Numbered from the stretch's first letter, positions 31,263 through 43,807 are shown. The stretch is 64,000 bases of DNA from Rhizodiscina lignyota (GCA_010015805.1 ML978130.1:620001-684000); one strand, 5' to 3'. Program-made: numbers and translations. The notes: generated by a model not told the origin, from the letters alone.

Positions 31263-34087
31263 ATGGGGAGAGGATCCAGGCAACCATGGCAAGCGTTGTC
31301 GTTGCAATGGCCATTTCTAACATTTGTTGCACTGGTCTCCATTGGCCTTGCCGCGGCCATCCAGGTCCTGGCGCTGAGGAGTAAAAACGATGGAGGTGTC
31401 ATTCATTCAGAGGACGTAGACGCACTCTCCCTTGGACAGAGCTTTCTATACCGAGTTCTCCCAGCGATCATTGCCGTTCTTTACAGCTTCTTGTGGAGCT
31501 GGATCAATCTCGATGTCCTGCGTCTGGAGCCATTCTACCAGCTCTCGAAATCGGGCGGAGCCTCTGGAAGACAGTCTGTACTGCTATCCTATGTATTCGA
31601 CTTCATTGCAACGGTGCCAATCAAGTCTCTCCAGCACGGGTATGTAGTTCTCTGATCTCCCTTGACGAAACTCTCGCTGACCGACTCAGTCATTGGGCAG
31701 TGCTCTCCTCATCTGTCGCCGTTTTGCTCGTCTTGTGGGGATTGATTCCCGTCCAGAGTGGCATATTTGCTGTAGATGGACAGGCAGTTGTCGTCGTACC
31801 CGCATTCGCTTACCTGGCCGAAGGGTTTCTTTTGACAACCTCTGCTATCGCAATTGCTCTCCTGTACTGCAACGTATGGAGACCGCGTCACCTTATTCGC
31901 GATCCCTCGTCAATTGTAGCAACTATGGCTCTCGTTGCCAATAGCGGTTTTGTTCTGGATAGTTTCAAGAGTATGGACAAGTCGACAGACGTAGAGCTGG
32001 ACCAAAGATGTGGAGAACACCAATATGAGCTCATACAACACGACACTGGCAATGTTCAACTCCATGATGTAGAAGATTCATTACCTTCAAAAACGGACAT
32101 CTACGAGTTACCAAGTGTTGCTACGCAACCTACTTTGGAACCCAGTGCGACTGCAGGATTCCTCTCGCCCAGTTTAGACACCCTTTGTGTCATAGCGTTT
32201 GTCGTCTTCAACCTCGTCACTATGGCCGTGCTTGCAGTGCTCTTCAAAAGATCACAATCGTTTGGTGAGTCACGGTATTATATGTGTACATTCCGGTTGC
32301 TGAGTACTACAGGTATTGCCTTGCCGTCAGGGAACAGATTCGTGTGTCAGCTGTTGGAACATTACATTCCAACTGCCGTGGCAACTTTTATCGAACCCGT
32401 TTGGGTGCTTGTGAGTAGATACTTTGGTCTACTGCAACCATTTGAGGAGCTGTGGAAAAGAAACCGACCGCGCTCCGAATCCATTGGCCTCAGTTACAAC
32501 TCATATCCTCCGCAACTGGGAGTTTTCAGGGCTTTCTGGAACAGACATTTTGTCTTGGCTGCTGTCTGCACAATGGCTTTGCTGGCAAATGGGCTTACCA
32601 TTGCAATGGCCAGTGTCTTCTTTGAGAAGACTATAGACGTGCCATCTAGCACCAGCTTCGTGCAGACGCTGGACTCTCGATTGATGTTGGCACCAGATGG
32701 AACCATGGACGACTATTCCGACATGATGTCTAACCTGACATCAGGGACACCACTCAAGCCGTGGACAGACTCGAAATATTTCTACGTACCATTTGATACT
32801 GCAAGTACACCTGGCACGATTGAACGAAGAGCTACGACAGTAGCATTTGGTGCGGAGCTGCAATGCAGACCATTCATCCCCCCAGCTTTCAATGAATTCG
32901 GAAATACCAACAAGACAGATGGAACGACCGGTTGGACTTACTTCTTCAATGCGACGCTCGGCTCGCCACACTTCTGGTCTCCAAATGATGGAAGCGGCGA
33001 ATCCGTATCAGGTACGGGATTCATGGACCCCAGAACATACGGAGATTGCACCAGTACTCCGGTAGCGGCAGAATATATCGCCCTTGTCAACACCTCGACT
33101 CCGGATTTGAATACTGGCTTTGTTGCGGGATGGGTTCGTTCCGATGCGAAGTCGTGCGCATTGAATACGTCCCTTCCGGATGACAAAAGCACTTTGATCT
33201 TCTGTCAGCCGAAAATAACAGTCGGGTCAGCAAGTGTCACTGTAGACGCGTCTGGTGTGGTGACAAATGTGAAGCCTTTCTCCACTTCGGAACTGTCGCA
33301 GGCGAATTTTGTCGCCAATGGAACCGATGACTGCCCCAGATCCCCCATTAATGCGACTGAGCTAGCCTCCCTGTCTGATCTGAGCTGCCTTTTGACGAAC
33401 AATCCTCCAAACTTCATGCGGGCTATGACCCGCTTCTTCATCATCAATGGTTGGGGCGGTCAATTTGCAACGCCGTCCATCGCCGTGGCAAGCCCTGCGG
33501 ACGTAATTGTGGCAACGTCTTTCTGGCACGACTCTTCCTCCCCGTCAGATTACAACAACATGTTTATGACGGAGCTGGACGGCAGTGGCGCCATCCTGGA
33601 CCCTACTCAGCCTGCACCTTCAGTGGAACATGCCTCACAGCTGCTCTCCGATGTGTACGCGAGAATGTTCGCAGCACTGCTCGGCTCGCACGCTTCTGAG
33701 GCATTGGCGCCACTCCAAAGCGCGAAACAAATACCTGGTCAATTGATCCAGACGGAAACACGCATTTTCATGTCGAAACCGGCGTTTATTGTTTCGGAAC
33801 TGATCTTATCTACCTATGTCGTCGCTATTGTACTTGTGTATCTGTTTCGACCCGGGAAATTTCTGCCACGATACCCGACGAGTATTGCATCCGTCATTGC
33901 GTATTTTGCTGCGAGCCACGCGGTACAAAACGTTAGAGAAATAGAAGAGATGTTGGATAAGCAGGAAAGCAAGTTCGCGAAGGATTTGGGACAATGCTAT
34001 GGATTTGGTGCATTCGAAGGTACCGATGGGAAAGAACATATCGGGATTGAGAAAGTGGAGTTCCTGAAACCACAGGGGCGATTATGA
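31263..34087 (+). CDS. DUF3433 multi-pass membrane protein
   Basis: A large polytopic protein of a family known only in filamentous fungi and without an established function. Predicted exons are 31263-31639, 31690-32264 and 32313-34087, giving 908 aa. Hydrophobic segments include FLTFVALVSIGLAAAIQVLA, VLPAIIAVLYSFLWSWINLD, WAVLSSSVAVLLVLWGLIPV, LDTLCVIAFVVFNLVTMAVL, VLAAVCTMALLANGLTIAMA and, near the C-terminus, ELILSTYVVAIVLVYLF. The family hallmark is the loop NRFVCQLLEHYIPTAVATFI followed by EPVWVLVSRYFGLLQPFEEL. A long Asn/Thr/Cys-containing loop between the last two segments is probably extracytoplasmic. Intron 2 (48 bp) is a multiple of three without stops, so retention would add 16 residues; the family motif FKRSQSFG-IALPS favours removal. 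Confidence 0.87.
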
Positions 34088-34454
34088 AATTAATTCATGG
34101 CATATAGCGCTCTGCGAATTTTTGTTATGTATTGAGCACGAATCTACGATATTTGATTATGTGATCCATAACGTATGGTCGCGGTGGAGATTCTTTCCGG
34201 AGATGGTGAACTCCCTTCAAAGAAACATTAAAAAGGCTAGTACAACACTTTCGAGAGCTTTTAATGTATGAATACTGAGCAATTCCACTCAGCAAATCGA
34301 ATGCTATATCAAAGTAAGGATAGAGCATCAGAGCGGAGCGGGACGTCCCGTTGAATGTCGATGACGAAATCAACCAGGAACACGATATCAGCCCCTGACT
34401 CTTGAAACATCACCGCCCTCCAACCCCACACCAAGGCCACACGCGAATTACAAA
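34088..34454. other. Intergenic, promoter of the first SDR gene
   Basis: A 367-bp gap between two plus-strand genes. No motif was recognised. Confidence 0.4.
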
Positions 34455-35582
34455 ATGTCATTCAACTGGCTTATAACTGGAGCCTCGAACGGCTTGGGAG
34501 CCACTCTCGCTATTCACGCGTTGCGCGCAGGGCACGGAGTCGTGGCGACCGCTCGAAATGTGCCAAAGGCTTCGAAAGATTTCCCTGAGATTGAAGAGCG
34601 AGGCGGTAAATGGCTAAAGTTGGACGTCACGCAACCAGACACCGAAGAGGTTGTGCGCAAAGTTGTTCAAGAGCAGGGGATCAATGTCATTGTGAATAAT
34701 GCGGGTACGTAAGAGTTCACATGTTCAGTACATCTGCGAGCATTTGTTGAGCGTTAGTTGGGTTGAGCACGAGATCCATCTATCAACTTTGAGGCGAGGT
34801 GTCAGAGGAAACCAGCAAGATCAAAGGGCTCTCCTTAAAAGATCGCAAAACCACTTTTAAACACTATACTGCTCTCTATGTTAAGCTCTCTTGCTAAGGT
34901 CAACAAATACAGGATTCGGTGGTCGTGGAGTCCTGGAAGATTTCACGTAGGATTATCCACTCAATTAGCGATGGTGATGTCAAGGCTGATCACATTGTGC
35001 AGACTCCCAGAAGTGCAGAAGCAATTTGACACAAACGTCTTCGGCGCCGTTGCGGTCATGAAAGGCGCCATACCAACTTGGCGCGAGCGACAAGACGGAA
35101 CTTTTGTCAATATCAGCAGTGTGGCGGGCATGGTTGGGAACCCTGGCTCTTCTCTGTATTCAGCGTCAAAGTTTGCACTCGAAGGTTTCACGGAAGCCAT
35201 TGCTCTGGAGCTGTCTCCTTTCAACATCCGCTGCCTTATCGTACAGCCTGGTGGATTCCGCACGGACTTTCAACGAAACGTTTTGAGGCCAATCAAGGGT
35301 CGCCTTTCTCAGCCGTACGAGGGAACGCTTGTTCACAAGCAGATGGACAGGATTGAGGAAGGTCCGACGGGGCATGGTAGGCAGCCGGGAGATCCAGACA
35401 AAGCAGCAGATGCCATCATTGAGGTTGTAACGAAGAAAGGGAAGGGCGGAGCTTACGAAGGTGTCCTTAGGTTGGCTCTTGGAAATGATGCCGTTGATAG
35501 GGCGAGGGCGAAGCTGAAGTCTTGGTCAAGTGATGTTGACAGGACAGAGGCACTTGGCCGAGGTGCAGTGTATGACGGTTGA
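34455..35582 (+). CDS. Short-chain dehydrogenase/reductase (classical SDR)
   Basis: An NAD(P)-dependent oxidoreductase of unknown substrate. Predicted exons are 34455-34704, 34913-34946 and 35003-35582, giving 287 aa. The cofactor motif TGASNGLG is at residues 8-15, then VIVNNAGFGG formed across intron 1. The catalytic Ser is about S134 in NISSVAG, with Y147 and K151 in YSASK. ALELSPFNIRCLIVQPGGFR resembles the PG motif region. The sequence most resembles fungal SDRs annotated as retinol dehydrogenase or 3-oxoacyl-reductase-like. Intron 1 (208 bp) is longer than most here and exon 2 is only 34 nt. It is convergent with a second SDR gene 80 bp away, although the two are not close copies. Confidence 0.88.
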
Positions 35583-35662
35583 GAAAGCACGCAATGTCCT
35601 GGCGTTTGCCTTGAGGTATAGAAAGAACTAGAGGCATTGCGATATAGACAAGAATCGAGCTT

Positions 35663-36548
35663 TTACCATGGCTGGACGGGTGTCGCGTACCACCTCACAA
35701 CCTTTCCCACATCGTCATCCCTAGCGCCCTCCACGACTTCCTTCACGAAATTACCACCAAGCGCCGGATCTTGGGCGCCTTGAGCTTTCATCTGCGCTCT
35801 GGACTTTTCGTCGCCACCCGCTAACCCAGTTGCGAGGAAGCCAGGAGAAATAGCGAAGACCTTGACACCGTCATTCCTGAGGGTCTTGTACCATTCCCTC
35901 ATCATCATGTTCATCCCCGTCTTCGAGCTCCTATACGGTGCGACCGTATTAGGTTCTGGCTTTGGCCACCCAGCGGGCGGCGGGCCATTCAAGCGCGAAT
36001 AAATTGGGCCATCCATAGGTTCGGTGCCAGCGAGGGTAGCTGTGCCGCTGGCCATGAAGATCAAACGAGCATCGTCACCCTTGAGGAGCAGAGGAGCGAA
36101 GACATATGTCATGATATGGGTCCCTGACACATTGACATCCCAAGTCCTGTTCCATGCTTTTCGAATGCTGGAGAGGTCATCCCAGTCGATGCTTGAACCG
36201 TATTGTGCGCCTGTTTTTACATTAGGAAATAAGCGCCACCATGAAGAGGGTGATGTATCACAAACCTGCGTTGTTGATAAGGATATCGAGTTTGCCATAT
36301 TTAGAAGACACCTCCTCGAAAGCCTTTTTGATGGAATCGTCATCCTCAATGTCAACTTGCAATGCTGAGAGGGTGCTCTGCGAGTTTGGAAACTCTGACT
36401 GAAGCTCTTTGATAGCATCTTGAGCCTTTTGGATGGAGCGGCCGCAGAGGAGGATGGTGTATGATTTGCTCGATTGAACGAGAGCCTTGACGATCTCATA
36501 TCCAAGGCCGGTATTGCCTCCAGTGATGAGTGCAAGTTTGGCAGCCAT
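35663..36548 (-). CDS. Short-chain dehydrogenase/reductase (classical SDR)
   Basis: A second NAD(P)-dependent oxidoreductase. Predicted exons are 36548-36266 and 36210-35663 (55-bp intron GTTTGT to AACAG), giving 276 aa. The start MAAKLALITGGNTGLGYEIV places TGGNTGLG at residues 9-16. An in-frame ATG 15 nt upstream (MRLTNM) is possible but less like homologues. DILINNAG spans the splice. The active site is IFMASGTATLAG for Ser, and APYRSSKTGMNMMM for Tyr/Lys. A Pro-rich insert (NGPPPAGWPKPEPNTV) before the Tyr is shared with carbonyl-reductase-type fungal SDRs. Substrate is unknown. Confidence 0.88.
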
Positions 36549-36657
36549 ATTGGTGAGTCGCAAGGAGCTGTCTCGTAGAATTGGAAATTCAATGTCTTAG
36601 AAGGGCGTCGTTGAAGGTGTTGTCGTGTTCAATGGCATGAAACGACGCCTCGACTGG

Positions 36658-36665
36658 TATTTATG
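36658..36665 (-). promoter_or_regulatory. TATA-like element of the second SDR gene
   Basis: On the minus strand CATAAATA lies 110 bp before the predicted ATG at 36548. The position suits a fungal TATA element; the motif is a weak match. Confidence 0.3.
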
Positions 36666-37897
36666 CAGCACAAAGGACTCCTAGCTCTATTAATGGTATG
36701 AGTCAATTGGAATTGGAATGCGTGGAGAGCAGGGATGTTGTGCACTGGCGGAATTAGGGTTGAGGAGGCGCCACCCTTTCGTTTAGCTTGCGCCTCTTGG
36801 GGTGATGCTAGACAATATCGATCTAGTATGGATCTATCCCGCCCCTAGCTTTAAGCTTAGTTCTCCATTCTCCGGCCCTGACTTGGGGGACTCATACATC
36901 CCATTGCGGAGGAAAGAACATCCTCTACATGCGGATCCCTCTCGGCACTGGACTAGATAAGAGCTGTTTCCTCTAGCGCAGATTGACAGTTGCTCAGATT
37001 GACAAAGCATTATCAAGCTTAACGCGGCCGACTGGGACAAATGCGGGAATTCCCTGAAAGTTGCAAAGCCACACAGCAACCTTCGGAACCCGGAACGCTC
37101 TCGATCCTTTCTCCTAAGTCCAGCGCCGACCTTACAACTGCGAGCTTTGCATGGTACCACCAAGTACAACATGATGAGCATGGAATTGAAGCCACCTTGA
37201 GCCTTCGGCCTTGAATTGAGAGCGAGATTTTCTACCGCGCGCTTGCCAGACAATGATGGAAACTCCGGCCGTTAAGTCCGATACGTCTAGGGTTAGGGGT
37301 GGATATTCAAACTGCAGTGGATTGGGTTCTCAGAGGCTACCTAGCTTCCCGTATGAATTGCATGAAGACTCTTAAGAGAAGCAGAAATTCACTTGGATAA
37401 TTCAAAAAGTGAGTAAAAGCTGTGGTGGTGCGTCTATTCAAAGTCTATTTCGGACGAGCCCGCCACTGGACAAGCTGTGACGCCTAAGGGCTATCATTTC
37501 TGGGCACTTCAAGATCCCCGAGAGTATTTCTTAAAGCTGTATTGTATGTGTTTTAGAGTCCATTCTTACAATTTGCGTATATTGATCGAGTCTTACTATA
37601 CTTGCCAAATACGAGTCTGGCATCATCACTTTTTAGGGTTGGGTTCGCCCACTACTTTCCTTTCTTCTCCCACGCGCCCAGGAAGAATGCGAATACAATA
37701 GCGGCAGGACACAGTGTATAAATATCTATGTGGTAATGCCACATATGACAATTGTCTAGAGAGTGTGTGAACTACTTATTTGCTGTCCTTATGCTAACAT
37801 CGCACGCTATCTCCAAATTGGAGCGAACAGGGTGGAATGGTTGACAATAGTATGAGATGCCGGCTTCAACGTGTAATGCATCGGATGTTTTCTAAAC
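36666..37897. other. Intergenic, 1.2 kb, nothing recognised
   Basis: It lies upstream of the minus-strand SDR gene and downstream of the minus-strand GH106 gene. Frames up to 139 codons (36834-37253 minus) carry no motif. Confidence 0.4.
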
Positions 37898-40800
37898 CTA
37901 TCCGAGTACCGTCGCTCTGTAAGGAATGATTCGCACTGGCTGGATGAGCCCGTAGTCCTGTGCTGGCGCAGGCGGGGTTGGCGGCGGTGCGCCAGAGCTC
38001 AGCAGCTTATCCCAATAAACACGCAAGACGTTCAGCAACGGCGTGCTGACCACTGCTTCCACAGTGTTCTCACCCTCAATCAGATACTGCGATACATCTG
38101 CTTTAGCCCAGTTCAAATCCAGCGGTGGGAGCGTATGACCATTAATAGTGACCCGAATGGTATGAACGATGGCTCCGAAGTCGATGAACGCACCAGTCGA
38201 TGAAGAACTGTTCGAATACGACGATCCAGCAGACCAAGTGAAGCTTGTACTGTAGTATCCCAGTCCAGATACGTTCTGGAGGCCATTAATATTCTGCCAT
38301 GACGTGAGTGTATCGAGATGATGCGTAGTATTGGTCTTGCTAGTTTTCTCAATATCGAATATGTCGGAAGAGGGAGTCCAGCTCTCCGCGACCAAGGTCC
38401 AGTTTGACAGAGCCAAAGTTGATTGAGCTGCGCCAGCAACTGAGTGAACCTTGCCTTCTGAGGTAGTCACACTCATGCTGGAGGATCCAGGGCCAGCAAT
38501 GGCTACCAACTTGCCATCGGCGCTAGACAGTCCAAGAATTCCAGCGTCGGCAGAGGTTGCATGAGTTGTGGGGACCGGGCTATCGCTCAACGGTGAGTCA
38601 GCAAAGGCTACTATAGTAGACTGATTCCCAGCGAGCTGGAAGAATATGGTTGTTGAAGTATCCGTTTGAGAATAGTTGAGGATTGGCTTTTGCTCTCCAG
38701 TCCAGGCGTCGAACGTGTATGGTACTCCAGTGGAATCAAATTGGACTGTGCCTTCACTGTAGCCATTTCCGAGTCCCAGATTACCACCATCGTTGTACAC
38801 GAATACGTAATCCATGCCCTTCAGATCGTCGCGTCTCCAGTATGTATACCATGTGGTATTGGCAGATAACTTGGTCAGAGGTGTAACCCCAATCGAAGCC
38901 AGGGATGCCGCGAGCCCCTCATAAGGGATAACATGCACATTGGGTAGGGATGCCAATGGCCTCAGAACATCTGATATGAGGTTGTCCTGAACTGTCTCCG
39001 CTGTGAGAAGATAAGTGGGAAACCCTCCCGAGAAGAGAATCGGAAGCCCAGCGTGAGCATACTCAGCAAGCTGTTGCACTCCGTTGGGCGTCATGGAGTC
39101 GTTGGCTCGAACAACAAGCGCTTTGAATGCCTGCCTCTCTGGGGCCAATATGCCTTTTGAGACATATGCTTCTGGCAAGTTGAAATTATCCGGACTCAGA
39201 TACTCGTACCCATAACCGGCTTTCTCGAGGTCTGTCGGCTGGTAGTTTCGAACGATTGAGGGGAAGTTTGTGATCTTCATGTATAAAGCTACATCCAGCT
39301 TTGGTATCCCACTCTGAAATACGAATTGGAGACGGGCCGCAAAGTCAATCGTGTCTGATGCAAAATTCCAAGAAGGCTGTCGCTTGCCGTGCATCTCACT
39401 GTACTGGTAGTCGAATGTTGTGAACCTTGAAAAGTGTTAGCCAAATTGCTACAAGTCCCATAGCTGGCTACATCATGAGGGAGCGGTGCAAGTAGGAAAG
39501 GCTTTGCTCTAAGCAGTTCTGGGTTGATGGTGTTGGCTGCCACCGCTTGAGCAGACCCCACCCAATTTCAAACTTGCAGCGATCCGCTGGCTCGCTTGAG
39601 TTGGAGGCGTAGCTCGCTGCGAGTCCCTGAACATTACTCATCGTTTGTTTCTCACGGCTGGCAGAGAGCAAAGCAACTCCTACTACTTCTGCATTTAAGG
39701 ATGACACAGGTTTGAGATATACTGTAGGAATCGAAATAGAGACGAAACCTTACCCTGGCCATGTTGTATTGCCATACTATGAGATGTCAGCCTCCATTGA
39801 ATGAGTGTTTCCATAGCACTTACAGGACCGGAGTATGGGTAACCGTGGAACACAAACTGATTCACAGACCCCGCAATGGATCTTTTCACGTCCCAAAGTA
39901 GCTCCGGCATGGTCTGTTCATAAGCCTCGAGATGGTTGGCACCGCATTCAGTCGAAATAATCCGCTTTCCAGCCAGGTTTGAAGGACCAGTGTACTGGCG
40001 GTATCCATCTATGAGGTGATTGAATCCCAGCGATTCGCACTCAGGAGCGTCGACATTCGGTACGTTTTGCAACATGTCCATTGGCAGATTGTACGAAATC
40101 TGTGCAGAGTATTGAATATCGAGGTATTCATGGGCCCAGTTATTTAACGTCTCAACGTAGACACCGTACAAGTCGGTCAAAGTCTGCCGATAGTCTGCTA
40201 TGTGGCCGTCGCCTGCATCGGACTCATCAGTAATCCACCATATTGGTGGCTCTGAGTCGAATCCTATTTTGTTCTCGTGAAACAAAATCGGAAGCCATTT
40301 CGTGACGTCGTAGTTGTGCTGCGCAGCAAACACGGATGGGAAATCCCTGGTCCAGAAAACATTGCCTCGAGTTTCGATGCTATCTTCCCAGCCGTAGTTG
40401 CCTACTTGCATAACCAGTTCTTTTGTTCCGTTTGTAAGAACATATTTCTCCCAGAAGTCTGTTATAGTCTTAGCTCCCGTAGCGGAGAAGTGGTCCACAG
40501 ACCAAGATCCATTCTGAAGCCATGTCTGAGGTGTTGTTTGCGGCCCTTGCAAGAAAGCTGGATCCTGCTGGGCGCGATAACCGTTGTGGATTAGATAGAC
40601 GAAGAAGAGGTTAATCTCCAATCCTGTGCTGTTTGCCTGGAAGTTGACGTTTAATGTTCCATTTGCAGTGACACGGCTGGTCAAGTCTTGAAGGCTATCT
40701 GCGGCCAAAGTAACTTGTGTCCGATTGTGGGGGGAATCGCCTGGAAGGCCGGGGGCAACGCCCGTTGCGTTCAAGGACGGGGGTGAATTTGGGACGGTAA

Positions 40801-41535
40801 CATTGACTGATGAAACGACTGTGCCAGCAATCACAGCCTGAAGAGAACCAGCAGGCCAATCGCTCCAGCCTGGAATCTTTCCAGAGAAGGAGCCTCCTGT
40901 TGGAATTGAAACATTGTATGAGTACAGATCCCACATCAGGCCTTCGGAGTTCTCAGGAGCGGGAACACCCTGCCCTTGGTTTGGACCCATGGCAAAATCC
41001 ATGATGAGACCATTGTCCACATGAGCTTGAGCGAGGGCATTGAAGGCTTGTTCTGTTTCTAATCAGCACTGCAATACGAATTTAGGACAAGCTCCACGCA
41101 CGCCACGCTGGTGTTCCCCAGCCATAGATAGACCAATCATCCGGAGCAAAAGTTCCTGTGCCTTGTGCAGTGCCTGCAGCTCATTAGGCCGACCCCATTC
41201 GCATTTGATGGGGGAAAGCTGAATACCTCCGTAAAGGTAGTAGCCCAAGACTTCGACTCCACCAGCACCTACTTCTCCTGCCTCCTTCACATCTTCGGCA
41301 AGAGACGCATGGGAAACTGAAGCATCTGGCACCCAGTATCTGTAGCGCGGCCGAATTTTGGCAGAGGGATTCTGGAAAGTCCCGGCGTCAATGGCAGCAT
41401 TGACCAACGCGTCAGTATGGTTTTCAGGCAGACCCGCTACGCATTGTAGCAAAGTAGCGAGAGCTCCTACGCCAGTTATCTGGGCACTGTCAGTATACTC
41501 TAAGAAAACATAGGCTTACTTACTGTGGACCACAT
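37898..41535 (-). CDS. Secreted alpha-L-rhamnosidase-like enzyme, glycoside hydrolase family 106 type
   Basis: A large secreted enzyme predicted to remove alpha-L-rhamnose from plant glycans or glycosides. Six predicted exons: 41535-41524, 41479-41227, 41155-41102, 41058-39824, 39776-39754 and 39425-37898, giving 1034 aa. The 12-nt first exon plus exon 2 make the signal peptide MWSTITGVGALATLLQCVAG. Then KIRPRYRYWVPDASV, GAGGVEVLGYYLYGG, WSIYGWGTPAWQ and GLIMDFAMGPNQGQGVPAPE are family landmarks restored by splicing. Later GKRIISTECGANHLEAYEQT, FHGYPYSGPYGNTTWPGFTT and a C-terminal beta-sandwich (GAFIDFGAIVHTIRVTINGH) match. Exon 5 is only 23 nt and the intron after it is 328 bp, by far the longest in the gene. 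The catalytic residues were not assigned. The family call rests on remembered motifs. Confidence 0.85.
39426..39753 (-). other. Unusually long intron of the GH106-type gene
   Basis: Its ends are GTAAGG and TTTCAAG. The other introns in this gene are 43-71 bp. Joining across it restores TTWPGFTTFDYQYS, so the whole stretch behaves as intron. It contains an 80-codon open frame without recognisable motif. An inserted element, a nested RNA or simply a long intron are all possible. Confidence 0.5.
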
Positions 41536-42398
41536 CTTGACAATAGTCCTAAGGCACAAAATCGCGCTCGGCCAAGCGCACCACAGCCGCCTTTAACTTC
41601 GTCATGACTCCTGTACAATGAATGCATGTAGAGTCCCTCTCTTGTCTCGGATGATCATCAATACGATTTCTGCAAGTAGATATCATGTACTCCGCACCTA
41701 CAATTAGTCTCTTATTAGGCTGTACAAGGTAGCTGATGGCCCTAAAGAGTGCCTCGCGCACTACCAAGGATGGCTAGAGTAGAGTATGGTTTTGTGGACT
41801 ATCTCTCATACTGGTTTAGTCTATGGCGTGCAGCCACAATTTTATGACGCTGCTTCATTTATAACTGCATGGTGAATTCCGTTGAACAGACTCTTTTTGA
41901 TGAATGGCGCTACCGTGACGCGTCGCGCTATCGAACGGACGCGTCTGTTCGCGCACATTTCCATCATCTCTTGCAGCCTGGAGGATCGCAATCCAGGAAC
42001 GAGAGGGGCCATTCGGTCTGTATAGTACCGAGCACTGTGTATTGAGCATAGCCGCACAAGATGATGCATGAAAGGCGGAGGAAGGCGTCGAAGTTGGAGA
42101 AGGCGATCCTCAAGCCACCCCGCCTCCGGGCATCCGTTTGCCGGCTTCCCCTGATCTTCTCCCCGCGCCACTGCATGTGTTCGCTGCATCTCGGCAAATG
42201 ATCTGAATGGTTGATAATTCCATCATCAATGACATTGATTTATGCTGACTATAGCAGTAGTTATAGTGTCAAAGCGGAGGCAGTAGGTTTGATGATGCCG
42301 ATTCGTAACAGAAAGTCTCTTCGTTTTTAACTACTCCCACGTAATGGATAGCCTGATTGAATCGACGTACTCGACAGTCGACAATATAAAAATTGACA
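41536..42398. other. Intergenic, nothing recognised
   Basis: 863 bp between two minus-strand genes, containing the GH106 promoter. Minus-strand frames of 60-115 codons here have no motif and no consistent splicing. Confidence 0.4.
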
Positions 42399-43807
42399 CT
42401 ACAGCCTGCTTCTCCTCCCGTCAGCACCAATATGCTCTCTAGTATACACCGAAGCACCCTTCGGCGGCACTGGCGGCAGCTCGGGGATCTGCAGCTCCTC
42501 CTCACTCAGCAACTTCTCAGCATCATATCCGAACAACCAGTCTTTCCTTCTCTTGTCTCCCCAAAACATTGGATTACTTCGGTTATCGTGCTTCATCATC
42601 CTGTCTCTCTCATCTCTTGCTGGTCCATCAGGCAGGTGTAGCCACTCTTGCATCACCCTAGTGTTCTTCGCAATATATTCTCCTCGTCCTTTCCTCTGTT
42701 TCTCATATACGCTTAGAGCCTTGGGGATGTTGTCATACTCTTTTAGCACAGCTCTTAGCGTCCCGGCATCTTCGGTGGCCTGCGCAGCACCTTGTGCCAG
42801 ATACGGCATCATAGGGTGGCAAGCATCGCCTAGCAATGCCACCTTGCCGCTTTCATGTATCCAGTGGTCCAGTTCCGTCTCCAAGTCCGCAAGTTTCCAC
42901 TTCAAGTACTGACCCGTCAATGCGGCCAGCTTCCTGACTGGCTCGCACCAGTCTTTAAATCGCCTGACCAGTTCGTCGTTGTCTGCTGCACTTTTCCATT
43001 CCGCTTCTCCGACGGGGTCACCGAGATCTGTATCATGCGTGATGTCCATGATAATGTTGTACATTTCTCCGCCTCTGAGGGGGTATCCGACTGCATGGCC
43101 TTCTGGTCCCAGCCAGTGCATTGCCCATGGCTCTGTTACAAGGCTTCTCGTGGAAGGATCCTCGAGCAACGGCGCAGCTGGCACCAAGATTCGATACGCG
43201 ACGTCGCCAGTGTCTACAAGCTTTGCAGGCGTTCGATTGATAGTATCTCGTATTGCTGATTTGATACCGTCTGCGCAAATAACTAAGTCACCTTTGATAG
43301 TCTCGCCCTGCTCTGTCCGAATAGAAGGAGCGTAAAAGTCATAGTCAACGACGCGACAATCGGTCTTCAAGGTGATATTGCTGTGCTTTTTGGCTGCATC
43401 AAGAAGTGCGTTGATCAAATCCGCGCGGTGGATAAAGTAGTATGGAGCTCCATATTCCTCAGTGACATTTTTCAACGGGATATCTAGGAGAACGTTGTTC
43501 TTCCAGTCCAAGAAGCGATTGCCTGCTGATTCGACCTTCTTGACCTTCGATAGATCGACGCCCCATGAAATGCTAAGACGAGAGGAGTTGGGAGGTACGC
43601 GAATTCCAGCCCCCACCTTGAGAATGGATCAATAAGCATCTGAGCACTTTAACATATGTTCACAAAGGAAGGGGATCCTGAACCGACCTCCATAAATTCC
43701 TTCACGGCCTCAACAACAGTGACATGATGGTTGTCGGTAGCTAACGCGAGTGCTGTCTGTAAGCCCCCTATCCCAGCTCCGACAACGACAACATGGAGAT
43801 TCTTCAT
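42399..43807 (-). CDS. FAD-dependent aromatic monooxygenase (salicylate hydroxylase-like)
   Basis: A class A flavoprotein hydroxylase, expected to use NAD(P)H and O2 on an aromatic acid or phenol. Predicted exons are 43807-43688 and 43616-42399 (71-bp intron), giving 445 aa. The FAD-binding Rossmann motif VVVVGAGIGGLQTALAL is at residues 6-22. The splice restores EVGAGIRVPPNSSRL. The DG motif is LVICADGIKSAIRD, and the GD motif is VALLGDACHPMMPYLAQGAA. These three together define the family. The donor GTCGGT is a weak match; GAG|GTGGGG across the join gives the expected residues. An in-frame ATG 78 nt upstream exists but would precede the Rossmann start with unrelated sequence. Salicylate is a guess for the substrate. 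Confidence 0.9.

Noticed and set aside
34455-36548. The two neighbouring SDR genes as a tandem or inverted duplication
   Set aside because: Their cofactor motifs, active-site surroundings and exon structure differ too much (TGASNGLG/YSASK versus TGGNTGLG/YRSSK with a Pro-rich insert) for a recent duplication.
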